Below are positions 34,922-43,958 of a stretch of DNA of 64,000 bases, in pieces; position 1 is the stretch's first letter, and each line of letters opens with the position of its first letter. Both the position numbers and the translations under genes were made by a program. The stretch lies in NCBI RefSeq assembly GCF_023715685.1, contig NZ_JAMBOQ010000003.1:682001-746000 (forward strand), given 5' to 3'. Under the pieces are notes generated by a model, which was not told the DNA's origin, made no database searches, and saw only the letters and a program-made list of their open reading frames with translations. Origin of the DNA: Priestia aryabhattai (GTDB lineage Bacteria > Bacillota > Bacilli > Bacillales > Bacillaceae_H).

Positions 34922-37690
34922 ATGAATCATCATACACATTTACTAGAAGGGATGTACAATGAGTTACTCGTTACACTCTCTTTCCTTATCGCTATTACTG
35001 CGGCGTACGCTTCTTTTGGATTAGCTAATCGTGTGAAAATTTCCCGGGCAAAATTTATTCAGTTTTGGTTAATCAGCGGGGCATTTACATTGGGAGTAGG
35101 CATTTGGTCAATGCATTTTATCGCAATGCTTGCTTTTCACTTGCCTGTAGATGTTTCATACAATTTATGGTTTGTTCTTCTCTCAATCTTGGGAGCGATA
35201 ACGGGATGTTATATAGGCTTCTACCTCATTCACAAACAAAAGAAAAGTATGAAGGCACTCACCATTGCAGGGAGCTTTATGGGAGCTGGAATTGCTTTTA
35301 TGCACTATTCCGGCATGATGGCAATGGAGCCAATTATGATTTCATATAATCCATTTATCATTTTTCTCTCTATTCTCATTGCTATTACTGCTTTTAATAC
35401 AGCTTTGTGGCTTGGATTTTATTCAAAGCTAAATGAAGGGAAGCTTACCGTTTTTGCTAAGCTTATTTGTTCTACTATTATGGGCATTGCTGTTGCCGGT
35501 ATGCACTATACGGGCATGCTGGCAGCTTCTTTTTCAGGAATATCAATGTCTGAACAATCAAACGGTTTTGCCTTAAATCCAATATATTTATCCGCCGTTA
35601 TTATTTTTTTTATTGTATGCCTATTTACGGCTGTGTTTTTAACAATTTTTATGGATCGACGCGTACAAAAACAAGAAGTTTTAAAGGGGGCTTTTTTTGA
35701 ATCCGCACTGGATGCTATTTTGGTGATTGATGAAAAAAGACATATTTTATCGCTCAATTATGCAGCAGAAACGCTTTTCTCTCTTAAAGCATCAGATGTG
35801 ATCGGGAGTGATGTTGTTAAGCTGCTTCCCTTTTATAAATTTTCTTCTCTACAAGACGGACGAACTGAGCATTCCCTTTCGATAAGTAATAGAGAAGTTA
35901 CGGTTGAGATAACGGTGAGGGCGGTAGCGATTGAAGAGACGGTTGAGTATATGCTGTATATCCGCAATATGACGCAAGAGCGTGAAGCGGAAAAAACGTT
36001 GATTGAAGCAAAAAATCGCTATGAAAACTTGTTTTACTCCTCTCCATTGGCAATTATGGTCCATCGAGAAGAAGAGGTCGTGTCTGTTAATGATGCTATG
36101 ATTCAGCTTTTAGGAGTAACTGAAGACCAGCTGGTTGGTAAATCGTTATATGATTTCTTTTCATCTGAACAAGTTCCTGATATTAAAAAAGGATTAAAGG
36201 CAGTAAAGGATAGAAAAGGTGAGCCAAAGCCTCCGTTAGCTCAGTTGAAAATGTTTAATGCGTCAGGTAAGGAACTCTTTTTAGAAGTAAAATCTACGCT
36301 CATTCAAATTAATGGAGAGACGCTTTTTCAGACAGTAACTAGAGATGTAACGGAGCAAAAAAAAGCTCAAGAATCGCTTCAATATATGGCTTTTCACGAC
36401 ATGCTAACAGATTTACCAAATCGAAGTATGTTTTCAAACATTGTAGAGAAATCCATTGATGTAGCAGCTGCTTCAGGAAAAAAACTTCATTTCTTATTTT
36501 TAGATCTAGATCGTTTCAAACAGGTAAATGACACACTTGGTCATCATGCTGGGGATCAGCTTATGCTTCAGGTTGTCGATCGAATGAAGAGCTGCCTAAG
36601 AAACCAAGATGTGCTTTCGCGTTTTGGAGGGGATGAGTTTTTAGTTTTACTGTATGATAGGACGGATGAAGAAGTAAAAAAAATCTGTCAATCATTAAAT
36701 GACTGCTTATCCACTCCCTTTGTATTGCTATCGAGAGATGTTTATTTAGGGGTAAGCATCGGAGTTAGTTTATTTCCTAAAGATGGAAAGTCGCTTGAAG
36801 TGCTAGTTCGACATGCTGATTTAGCGATGTACGAAGTCAAAAAACAAGGGCGTAATCATTATCTGTTTTATCAAAAAGAAATGCAGGTTCATACTACGCG
36901 ACGAATGAGAATTGAAGATGGTTTACGCAAGGCTTTTGAGTTGGGAGAAATGGAGCTTCACTATCAGCCGAAAGTCAATATTCAAAGTGGCCATATTGTT
37001 GGAGTGGAAGCTTTGATCCGGTGGACTCATGCCGAGATGGGCGTCATTTCTCCTGCAGAGTTTATTCCGATTGCTGAAGAAACAGGCGTTATTGTTACAT
37101 TGACGAAATGGGTATTAAAAAAAGCGTGCCATCAAAATAAATATTGGCAGCTGCAAGGACTTCCTCCATTAAAAATGAGTGTGAACATATCAAGCGTGGA
37201 TTTTGGTACAACTGATTTTGTTGATTATGTGTTAGATGTCTTGCATGAAGTAGAGTTAGAATCACGATATTTAGAACTTGAAATTACAGAGAGTGTAACG
37301 ATGAAGCAAGTTGAGCAAACAATTGAAAAGCTACAAATCTTAAAAGATGCAGGAGTATTTATTTCGATTGATGATTTTGGCTCAGGATACTCCTCGTTCA
37401 GCTATATTCAGAAGTTGCCTATTCATACGCTGAAAATTGACCGGTCTTTTATTAAAGATTTAGATCCTAATACAACGGAAGTATCGATTGTCAGAGCCAT
37501 TATTACATTAGCCAAAAGTTTGCAGCTATCCGTCGTAGCGGAAGGTGTAGAAGAAGTTGAACAAGTAGAACTTCTTCATAAAGAAAAATGTGATGAAGTG
37601 CAAGGATATTATTTCTCCAAACCGATTTCAGCTGAGGAATTTTATGAGAAATTTCATAAAATCGAAGAAAAAATGGAATTTGTTCATTAA
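34922..37690 (+). CDS. MHYT-PAS-PAS-GGDEF-EAL c-di-GMP enzyme
   Basis: A 922-residue membrane signalling protein. Seven helices with three MHYT motifs (MHFIAML at 64-70, MHYSGMM near 128, MHYTGML near 194), proposed to bind a metal and sense gas or redox, precede two PAS domains (about 255-350 and 365-475), a GGDEF domain and an EAL domain. The cyclase site GGDEF (569-573) is intact with an inhibitory I-site RNQD (560-563) five residues before it. The phosphodiesterase set EAL (696-698), ELEITES and DDFGSGYSS is also intact. The layout is like B. subtilis DgcW (YkoW), with an extra PAS. GAAGG precedes ATG 34922. Confidence 0.92.
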   Translation: MNHHTHLLEGMYNELLVTLSFLIAITAAYASFGLANRVKISRAKFIQFWLISGAFTLGVGIWSMHFIAMLAFHLPVDVSYNLWFVLLSILGAITGCYIGFYLIHKQKKSMKALTIAGSFMGAGIAFMHYSGMMAMEPIMISYNPFIIFLSILIAITAFNTALWLGFYSKLNEGKLTVFAKLICSTIMGIAVAGMHYTGMLAASFSGISMSEQSNGFALNPIYLSAVIIFFIVCLFTAVFLTIFMDRRVQKQEVLKGAFFESALDAILVIDEKRHILSLNYAAETLFSLKASDVIGSDVVKLLPFYKFSSLQDGRTEHSLSISNREVTVEITVRAVAIEETVEYMLYIRNMTQEREAEKTLIEAKNRYENLFYSSPLAIMVHREEEVVSVNDAMIQLLGVTEDQLVGKSLYDFFSSEQVPDIKKGLKAVKDRKGEPKPPLAQLKMFNASGKELFLEVKSTLIQINGETLFQTVTRDVTEQKKAQESLQYMAFHDMLTDLPNRSMFSNIVEKSIDVAAASGKKLHFLFLDLDRFKQVNDTLGHHAGDQLMLQVVDRMKSCLRNQDVLSRFGGDEFLVLLYDRTDEEVKKICQSLNDCLSTPFVLLSRDVYLGVSIGVSLFPKDGKSLEVLVRHADLAMYEVKKQGRNHYLFYQKEMQVHTTRRMRIEDGLRKAFELGEMELHYQPKVNIQSGHIVGVEALIRWTHAEMGVISPAEFIPIAEETGVIVTLTKWVLKKACHQNKYWQLQGLPPLKMSVNISSVDFGTTDFVDYVLDVLHEVELESRYLELEITESVTMKQVEQTIEKLQILKDAGVFISIDDFGSGYSSFSYIQKLPIHTLKIDRSFIKDLDPNTTEVSIVRAIITLAKSLQLSVVAEGVEEVEQVELLHKEKCDEVQGYYFSKPISAEEFYEKFHKIEEKMEFVH

Positions 37691-37694
37691 TGTA

Positions 37695-37726
37695 AAAAGC
37701 CGTTCTTATTTAAAAGAACGGCTTTT
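37695..37726. terminator. Bidirectional terminator
   Basis: AAAAGCCGTTCTT (37695-37707) pairs with AAGAACGGCTTTT (37714-37726), between the convergent GGDEF-EAL and ycgQ genes. Confidence 0.88.
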
Positions 37727-37728
37727 AA

Positions 37729-38565
37729 TTATTGGTTATTTCGATATACATAAGGGTCCTTTGGAACCTGCTCACGCTTCACTTTTGTTACTTTCAAAAC
37801 AGGAATGGTTTTTTTGAACGGCTGATAGTACATTGTACTAACTTCGCCCGTAACAGTTGCCCAGTCATCATTTTTAAAAGCAACGTCATCTGGAAACTCA
37901 ATGAGCATTCCAAACACTCCTGAATCTGCAATACAATGAATAATACCGAAGCGAAAGAGAAAATACTGATTCTTTTTCAACTCCTTCGTTTGATACATAA
38001 ATCCTTTAAAAGAAATGGTTTTGCCACTGAATTCACCAGGATATCGGTAAATAGTTTCCATTGCATTTAAAAATTCCTCATCTTCTAAGTTGATATTCTC
38101 TCCTTTAGAAAATTTTTTAAGGTCACGATGAATCATTTGATCATAGGCTTCTTCGCCGTAAAAAGAACTTGTGTCCGGCTGTAAAAATTGATGAGAAGAA
38201 TAAGGCTCTTTTTTATCATAAATAGGAAAATGAAACCCTTTAGCTTCAACAATATTAGAATCCAGGGTTGCGACAGGTAAAAATAAGACAGTGAGTACAG
38301 GTAAAATATAAATTGGGTACCATGCTCTTCGTTTCCATTTGCTTTCTTGATGGTTATGGGCGCATCCACAGCTACAACCATCATCATGTTTTTTAGGACC
38401 TATCATGTAAAAGATTAATTCGGCGATGGTTAAAAACCAAAGTACAAAGATGGTACACAATGAAATCCAAGAATATTTCATATTAATATATTTTGAGATA
38501 TCCCCAGTTGCATGAAGGTGCATGAAGATGAACGTAAACCCTATTAAAATTAAAATACGAATCAT
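37729..38565 (-). CDS. ycgQ: YcgQ family (TIGR03943) membrane protein
   Basis: A 278-residue protein paired with the permease YcgR. Two N-terminal helices, a His/Cys-rich cytoplasmic patch (KKHDDGCSCGCAHNHQESK, near 58-76) that may bind metal, a further helix, and a long C-terminal domain with SGKTISFKGFMYQTKE of OB-fold character. TIGR03943 members are described as putative permease subunits. ATG 38565 has AAGGAGG eight bases upstream; a longer in-frame start at 38592 is not supported. It lies 16 bases after ycgR. Confidence 0.85.
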   Translation of the reverse strand: MIRILILIGFTFIFMHLHATGDISKYINMKYSWISLCTIFVLWFLTIAELIFYMIGPKKHDDGCSCGCAHNHQESKWKRRAWYPIYILPVLTVLFLPVATLDSNIVEAKGFHFPIYDKKEPYSSHQFLQPDTSSFYGEEAYDQMIHRDLKKFSKGENINLEDEEFLNAMETIYRYPGEFSGKTISFKGFMYQTKELKKNQYFLFRFGIIHCIADSGVFGMLIEFPDDVAFKNDDWATVTGEVSTMYYQPFKKTIPVLKVTKVKREQVPKDPYVYRNNQ

Positions 38566-38581
38566 GCCAAATCCCTCCTTA

Positions 38582-39451
38582 TTAATGAACAATTAAAATC
38601 GAAACAATAAGTACTAAAATAAAGACATAAGCCGAAAGTGTAAAGACAAATTTAGTCTTAAACTGGCTTAGCATCATCAGCGTATTCTTAATGTCAAACA
38701 TTGGACCGAATACCAAGAATGAAACAATAGCACTGTCTGTAAACGTACTGCGAAACGAGGAAGCGATAAACGCATCTGCAGAAGAACAAAGCGATAATAC
38801 GTATGCAAGTCCCATCATTACCGCATTTGATGAAACATCTCCTTGTCCTAATGAAAATAAAGTAGATGTCTTAACAAACGTCTGCATCCCGGCTGCAATT
38901 AACCCTCCGATAATCAGAAATTTCCCAACAGAAAAAAACTCATCAATAGTATGACGGATAGCTTCTGAAACCTTCGCACTTATTTTTTTGGGGGAAGTAT
39001 GCAGGTGAACCTCACGTTTCGTCTGAGGTGTTTTAAACTGAAAACTTAAAATGAGACCTACAAGTAAGGAAACAATAAAAGCTACTCCTGTACGATACAA
39101 TACTATTTTCCAATCATTTCCGAAGGCTACAAAGGTAGAAAATAAAACAACTGGATTAATAATAGGACCTGTTAACATAAAAGGAATAGCAGCGTAAAGA
39201 GGAACTCCTTTTGCCATTAAACGTCTAGTAATAGGAACAATTCCACATTCACAGGCTGGAAAAAGAGCTCCAATTACACTAGCTAATAGGACGGCACCTA
39301 TTTTATTTTTAGGAATAACTCGAGCCATCATTTCATCAGTTACAAAAATTTGAATAATTCCTGAAATGATCACGCCCAACAATACAAAAGGAAGGGCTTC
39401 GATGAGAATACTAATAAATATAGTATTCATTTGTAATAGAGACGAATTCAC
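38582..39451 (-). CDS. ycgR: UPF0718 family permease YcgR
   Basis: A 289-residue protein with eight or so helices of the ArsP/UPF0718 permease family. The signature FPACECGIVPITRRLMAKG (near 66-84) and MLTGPIINPVVL are characteristic. Relatives include organoarsenical exporters, but the YcgR substrate is unknown. GTG 39451 follows TGGAG by eight bases. It forms an operon with ycgQ whose product carries a Cys/His patch, which hints at a metal or metalloid. A candidate operator is at 39500-39519. Confidence 0.83.
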   Translation of the reverse strand: MNSSLLQMNTIFISILIEALPFVLLGVIISGIIQIFVTDEMMARVIPKNKIGAVLLASVIGALFPACECGIVPITRRLMAKGVPLYAAIPFMLTGPIINPVVLFSTFVAFGNDWKIVLYRTGVAFIVSLLVGLILSFQFKTPQTKREVHLHTSPKKISAKVSEAIRHTIDEFFSVGKFLIIGGLIAAGMQTFVKTSTLFSLGQGDVSSNAVMMGLAYVLSLCSSADAFIASSFRSTFTDSAIVSFLVFGPMFDIKNTLMMLSQFKTKFVFTLSAYVFILVLIVSILIVH

Positions 39452-39499
39452 TATCTTCACTCCAAAATTAAGATTATTTAAAAGTGCATTAGTACAATA

Positions 39500-39519
39500 A
39501 AGTTGAATGTGGTCAACTT
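39500..39519. promoter_or_regulatory. Candidate operator upstream of ycgR-ycgQ
   Basis: AAGTTGA (39500-39506) and TCAACTT (39513-39519) are perfect inverted repeats with a 6-bp centre, about 50 bp upstream of the ycgR start. Size and spacing suit an ArsR or MarR-type dimer, but no regulator gene is adjacent. Confidence 0.45.
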
Positions 39520-39628
39520 ATAGATAGTGTATCGTAAAAAAGGAAGGGAATAAAGCTTTTTCAAAAAAGGGATTAAAAGGATTCTTCTGTTATTTATTCA
39601 AAAAATGTCCCATATTACGAGAAAACTA

Positions 39629-39675
39629 TTGACGCGCCTTTAATTAACAGATAACATTGATGATAATGATTATCA
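39629..39675 (+). promoter_or_regulatory. Promoter with perfect Fur box
   Basis: TTGACG (39629-39634), 17 bp, TAACAT (39652-39657), then the perfect 7-1-7 Fur box TGATAATGATTATCA (39661-39675) over the start site. Confidence 0.88.
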
Positions 39676-39713
39676 GCGTCAAAAAGAGTATATACATAGG
39701 AGGAAGCGTTAAA

Positions 39714-40664
39714 ATGAAGCAAGTTAAAAAGATCAGACTTGCCAGTATAGCTGCTATTGTTTCTATTTTATTTGTTCTAGCAGGATGCGGGTCAAATCAA
39801 AATTCGTCCGAAGAAAATTCAGATAATAGTCAAAAGGTATCTGTTCAGCATGAGCTTGGGAAAACGAAAGTTCCTAAAAATCCAAAAAAAGTAGTTGTCC
39901 TTGAACTATCCTTTGTAGATGCTTTGCAAGCCTTAGGAATGAAGCCAGTAGGAATTGCAGACGACAACAAAAAAGATATGATTGAAAAACTCGTAGGTGG
40001 GAAGATCGATTATACTTCAGTAGGAACACGTCAACAGCCAAATTTAGAAGTAATTAGTTCCCTGCAGCCGGACTTAATTATTGCCGATGTGCAGCGTCAT
40101 AAAGCAATCTATAAAGAATTAAACAAAATTGCACCTACAATTGAATTGAAAAGCCGTGAATCTACATATGAAGAAAATATAGACTCATTTAAAACAATTG
40201 CGAAAGCAGTAGGAAAAGAAAAAAAAGCAGAACAGCGCTTAAATGAGCATGAAGAAACAATTTCAAAATTAAAAAATGAGTTAAAAGAAGAAAGTGGTCA
40301 GACAGTCTTACCAGCAGTTGTCAGAGATACTTCTTTCCAAGCGCATACGTCTTCTTCTTATGATGGAGAGTTCCTTGAAAAGCTAGGTTTGAAGAACGCT
40401 GTGCAAAACAAAGAAGCATATGCTGAGATGAATTTAGAACAGTTGTCAGACATTAATCCAGATATTTTAATCCTAGCAAATAACGAAGGCAAACTTGTAA
40501 CGGATGAATGGAAAACAAATCCTCTTTGGGAAAATTTAAAAGCTGTTAAAAATGATAAAGTGTTTGTAGTAGACCGTGATTTATGGACAAGATTCCGAGG
40601 AGTGATTTCAGCTGAGGCAATTGGAAAAGATACGGTTAAGTTACTAAACAATAAGCAGCAGTAA
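39714..40664 (+). CDS. Iron(III)-citrate/siderophore-binding lipoprotein
   Basis: A 316-residue periplasmic-binding-protein-like lipoprotein; the signal peptide ends in LAGC. The Fe-siderophore binding domain is evident (VVVLELSFVDALQALGMKPVG, LEVISSLQPDLIIAD, WTRFRGVISAEAIG). Gene order, with two permeases and an ATPase behind it, resembles B. subtilis yfmCDEF (fecCDEF, ferric citrate), so this would be the FecC/YfmC counterpart, but other hydroxamate systems cannot be excluded. ATG 39714 follows GGAGG; longer starts lie inside the Fur box. Iron repression is expected. Confidence 0.88.
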   Translation: MKQVKKIRLASIAAIVSILFVLAGCGSNQNSSEENSDNSQKVSVQHELGKTKVPKNPKKVVVLELSFVDALQALGMKPVGIADDNKKDMIEKLVGGKIDYTSVGTRQQPNLEVISSLQPDLIIADVQRHKAIYKELNKIAPTIELKSRESTYEENIDSFKTIAKAVGKEKKAEQRLNEHEETISKLKNELKEESGQTVLPAVVRDTSFQAHTSSSYDGEFLEKLGLKNAVQNKEAYAEMNLEQLSDINPDILILANNEGKLVTDEWKTNPLWENLKAVKNDKVFVVDRDLWTRFRGVISAEAIGKDTVKLLNNKQQ

Positions 40665-40682
40665 CATAACAGAGTCTGACAA

Positions 40683-40715
40683 AGAGGCGAGAATAGTTAT
40701 TCTATTCTTGCTTCT
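40683..40715 (+). promoter_or_regulatory. Intercistronic hairpin in the iron-uptake operon
   Basis: AGAGGCGAGAATAG (40683-40696) pairs with CTATTCTTGCTTCT (40702-40715) with two G-T pairs. The trailing T-rich stretch is weak. Placed between the binding-protein gene and the permeases, it could allow more binding protein than permease. Confidence 0.55.
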
Positions 40716-40754
40716 ATTTGTTTAGAAAAGAAAACTGTAGAAAGTGTGTTAAAA

Positions 40755-41762
40755 ATGACAAATCTTGTCCAAAAGCAGAAAATAAATAAATACATTGTGT
40801 TGGTAGCTAGCGTTTGTTTGTTAATCATCGGAATGATTTTACATGTGGCTGTGGGATCTTCTGCTGTTAGCTTTACAGAAGTAATTAAGGCAATTTTTGT
40901 TCCTGATGACTCTAAGCAGACAACGATCGTACAGACGCTTAGGTTGCCAAGGGCTGTGCTGGCAGCTCTTATTGGAGCCAGCTTGGCAGCTGCTGGAGCA
41001 TTGATGCAAGCTATTACACGAAATTCGCTTGCTTCACCCCAAGTTTTTGGGGTGAATGCTGGTGCTTCATTAGCGATTGTAATAGCTTTTATTTTATTTC
41101 CTGACCTTACCTCTCAATCAACTGTGTATATTGCCTTTTTAGGAGCAGCTTTAGGGGGAATAACTGTTTATTTGTTCGCATCAGGCGGAAAGACAACTCA
41201 TGTGAAACTAGCACTTGCCGGAATGGCTGTGCATTTATTTTTATCGTCACTTACTCAAGGAGTAATTGTGCTAAATGAACAAGCTACGGACGTTTTGTAT
41301 TGGCTTGTAGGTTCTATTAACGGGAAAGACTGGACTCATGTAAAAATTCTTTTACCTTGGTCGTTTCTAGGTCTTCTCCTAGCTTTTGTATCATCTCGTT
41401 CTATATCGATCCTAGTATTAGGAGAAAATATGGCAACAGGGTTAGGAGAAAAGGTAAAATGGATTCGCTTTTTTGCAGGTATACTAGTCATTATGCTCGC
41501 CGGTGCATCTGTTGCCGTTGCGGGGCCAATTGGATTTGTAGGTCTCATTGTACCTCATATAGCTAGGAAATTGGTAGGGGGAGACTACCAGCGAATCCTG
41601 CCATTTTCAGCTCTATTAGGAGCCATTTTGCTTGTTTATGCCGATGTACTGTCTCGTTTCATTGCATATCCTTTTGAGTCGCCAGTAGGGATTGTAACAG
41701 CTCTTATTGGAGCTCCTTTCTTTTTATACCTTGCTAGAAAAGGGAGGAATATTAAGCAATGA
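40755..41762 (+). CDS. Ferric siderophore ABC permease (FecCD family) 1
   Basis: A 335-residue permease of the BtuC/FecCD type with about ten helices. Conserved segments are LRLPRAVLAALIGASLAAAG (near 55-75), LASPQVFGVNAGAS and GPIGFVGLIVPHIARKLVG (near 255-273), the last contacting the ATPase. ATG 40755 is chosen; an in-frame GTG at 40746 is possible and ribosome sites are weak for both. It corresponds by order to YfmD. Confidence 0.88.
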   Translation: MTNLVQKQKINKYIVLVASVCLLIIGMILHVAVGSSAVSFTEVIKAIFVPDDSKQTTIVQTLRLPRAVLAALIGASLAAAGALMQAITRNSLASPQVFGVNAGASLAIVIAFILFPDLTSQSTVYIAFLGAALGGITVYLFASGGKTTHVKLALAGMAVHLFLSSLTQGVIVLNEQATDVLYWLVGSINGKDWTHVKILLPWSFLGLLLAFVSSRSISILVLGENMATGLGEKVKWIRFFAGILVIMLAGASVAVAGPIGFVGLIVPHIARKLVGGDYQRILPFSALLGAILLVYADVLSRFIAYPFESPVGIVTALIGAPFFLYLARKGRNIKQ

Positions 41763-42739
41763 AAAGAAAACACCCTTATCAAATGTTAAGTATCTTATTG
41801 TTATGTTTAATAATCACGATTGTAATTAGCTTAGGGGTAGGAGCCGTTTATATTTCCCCTGCAGAAATCTTTCAGCAAATAATCGGGAGTTCTCAAGAAA
41901 GTTCATTTATTTTAACAAATTATCGTATTCCACGCACCCTCATTGCTATTGTTGTAGGTGCGGCTTTAGCAGTAGCAGGAGCTATTTTGCAAGGGGTATT
42001 AAAAAACCCACTGGCTTCTCCCGATGTTATCGGTGTAACAAAAGGAGCGGGGCTATTCGCGGTTTTTATCTTAATTGTATTTCCAGCTGCTTCTATGCTT
42101 CTGTTGCCACTTTCAGCTTTTTTAGGAGCAGCAGCCATAGCTGTTATACTTATGGTGTTTTCCTACTCTCAAGGAGCTAAACCTCATACGCTGGCTTTAG
42201 TTGGCGTAGCGTTAGGAGCTATTTGTCAGGCTGGAATTCAGTATTTTATGATTAAGTTTCCAGATGACGTGAATACAACTCTTCTTTGGCTCACAGGAAG
42301 TTTATGGGGAAGGGGCTGGAGTGAGCTTTGGATGTTAATTCCTTGTGTTGTACTTGTGCCTTTTATTATTATATTTGCATCTAAGCTCGACATTTTAAAC
42401 TTAGGAGATGAGATTGCAGTTGGCTTAGGAGAGCGAACGAAATACGTTCGTTATACGCTATTGAGTATGGCTGTGATATTGACAGGGTTATCTGTAGCTG
42501 TGGTTGGGTCAATTGGTTTTATTGGTTTAATTGCTCCTCATATTGGTAGGAGGTTAGTAGGAAGCCGTTCGAAGTTCTTGTTACCAGTTTCGGCAGCAGT
42601 AGGTGCTTTATTCCTGCTAATTGCTGACAGTCTAGGAAGAGGGGGCATGCCGCCCGTTGAGATTCCAGCTGGAATCGTAACAGCCGTTATTGGTGCCCCT
42701 TATTTTCTATATTTACTGCGCCGTGAACAGAAAAAATAG
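41759..42739 (+). CDS. Ferric siderophore ABC permease (FecCD family) 2
   Basis: A 326-residue second FecCD permease. Family segments are YRIPRTLIAIVVGAALAVAG, LASPDVIGVTKGAG and GSIGFIGLIAPHIGRRLVG. The ATG at 41759 overlaps the stop of the first permease (ATGA) and follows GGGAGG, indicating coupled translation in a heterodimer. It corresponds by order to YfmE. Confidence 0.88.
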   Translation: MKRKHPYQMLSILLLCLIITIVISLGVGAVYISPAEIFQQIIGSSQESSFILTNYRIPRTLIAIVVGAALAVAGAILQGVLKNPLASPDVIGVTKGAGLFAVFILIVFPAASMLLLPLSAFLGAAAIAVILMVFSYSQGAKPHTLALVGVALGAICQAGIQYFMIKFPDDVNTTLLWLTGSLWGRGWSELWMLIPCVVLVPFIIIFASKLDILNLGDEIAVGLGERTKYVRYTLLSMAVILTGLSVAVVGSIGFIGLIAPHIGRRLVGSRSKFLLPVSAAVGALFLLIADSLGRGGMPPVEIPAGIVTAVIGAPYFLYLLRREQKK

Positions 42740-42757
42740 AGGAAAGGAGGAACAGTA

Positions 42758-43543
42758 ATGACAAAATTAACTGCTGAAAAAATTTCACTATCATATGATT
42801 CAACTTCAGTTATTCGCAATATTGACCTTCACATTCCAGAAGGAAAGGTAAGCATAATCATTGGATCAAATGGCTGCGGAAAGTCAACAATCCTTCGTTC
42901 ATTGGCCCGTTTATTAAAGCCTACAGAAGGAAGGATATATTTAAATGGAAAAGATATTCATCGTCATTCATCAAAAGAAGTAGCAAAAAAACTGGCTATT
43001 TTGCCTCAAGCTCCTGAAGCTCCTGAAGATTTAACAGTAAAAGAGCTATGCTATTATGGTCGTCACCCTCATAAGGGCTTATTTGCTCGCTATTCTGCTG
43101 AAGATCATCAAATTGTAGAGGAGGCTTTACAGGCAACCAAACTGTCTAATTTAAGTCATCGTACACTGGATGCGCTCTCTGGAGGACAGCGTCAGAGGGC
43201 CTGGATTGCAATGGCATTAGCACAGGGTACGGAGCTTCTGCTTTTGGATGAGCCTACGACATATTTAGATTTAGCTCATCAGATTGAAGTGCTTGAACTT
43301 CTTCGTTCCTTAAACCAAAAGAGAAATTGTACAATTGTAATGGTCTTACACGATTTAAACCAAGCGGCTCGCTATGCAGATCATTTAATCAGTATTTCAA
43401 ACGGTCAGATTTACAAAGAAGGTTCTCCTGCTCAAGTATTTACAGAAGAAATGATAAAAGACGTGTTTAATTTATCATCAACTATCATTCAAAATCCGGT
43501 TGATGGTTCACCTTTATGTATACCAACTGGAATTATAAAATAA
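42758..43543 (+). CDS. Ferric siderophore ABC ATPase
   Basis: A 261-residue ATPase of the FepC/FecE type: Walker [10 protein letters not shown] (near 36-44), signature LSGGQRQRA, Walker [13 protein letters not shown] and switch His (VLHDLNQA). AAAGGAGG precedes ATG 42758. It powers uptake with the two permeases and corresponds by order to YfmF. A perfect terminator follows. Confidence 0.92.
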   Translation: MTKLTAEKISLSYDSTSVIRNIDLHIPEGKVSIIIGSNGCGKSTILRSLARLLKPTEGRIYLNGKDIHRHSSKEVAKKLAILPQAPEAPEDLTVKELCYYGRHPHKGLFARYSAEDHQIVEEALQATKLSNLSHRTLDALSGGQRQRAWIAMALAQGTELLLLDEPTTYLDLAHQIEVLELLRSLNQKRNCTIVMVLHDLNQAARYADHLISISNGQIYKEGSPAQVFTEEMIKDVFNLSSTIIQNPVDGSPLCIPTGIIK

Positions 43544-43553
43544 ACTGCATTTT

Positions 43554-43589
43554 AAAACAGCGTACTATTTTTACATAGTACGCTGTTTT
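43554..43589. terminator. Bidirectional terminator
   Basis: A perfect 15-bp stem, AAAACAGCGTACTAT (43554-43568) with ATAGTACGCTGTTTT (43575-43589), overlaps the last codons of the convergent small membrane-protein gene. Confidence 0.88.
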
Positions 43590-43870
43590 ACATTTAAGGT
43601 CAGAGCTAACAATTTATACAGCACATAGATTCCAAGGTACGCACCGGTTAATAAAAAAGCTGGATTTAAAAAGATTGCATGAATGCTTGTCATAAAAACA
43701 GTATGATTTTTTAAGATACGATAGATAGAAGCAGCAGCTATATTTCCAAATACTAGCGCTGCAAGAAGGGCTAACGTATTAAAAACTAGCTCTGCCCCTT
43801 TCCATTTTAGTGAGAAAAAGAGCATCACAATAGGAAAAATAATACTTCCAGCAACTATCAGAAAAACCAA
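43571..43870 (-). CDS. Hypothetical membrane protein, 99 residues
   Basis: Three hydrophobic helices are visible (VFLIVAGSIIFPIVMLFF, LVFNTLALLAALVFGNIAAA and AFLLTGAYLGIYVLYKLLAL). The start is TTG 43870 with GGAG eight bases upstream; no ATG fits. The 3' end runs into the shared terminator. I do not recognise the family. Confidence 0.6.
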   Translation of the reverse strand: MVFLIVAGSIIFPIVMLFFSLKWKGAELVFNTLALLAALVFGNIAAASIYRILKNHTVFMTSIHAIFLNPAFLLTGAYLGIYVLYKLLALTLNVKQRTM

Positions 43871-43958
43871 TGAATCATCTCCAATACGCTATCTTATTTC
43901 AGTTATATAAAATAAGGATTTTGCTTATTTTTAGATAGTCTTCCCTTTTTATAGTCTG

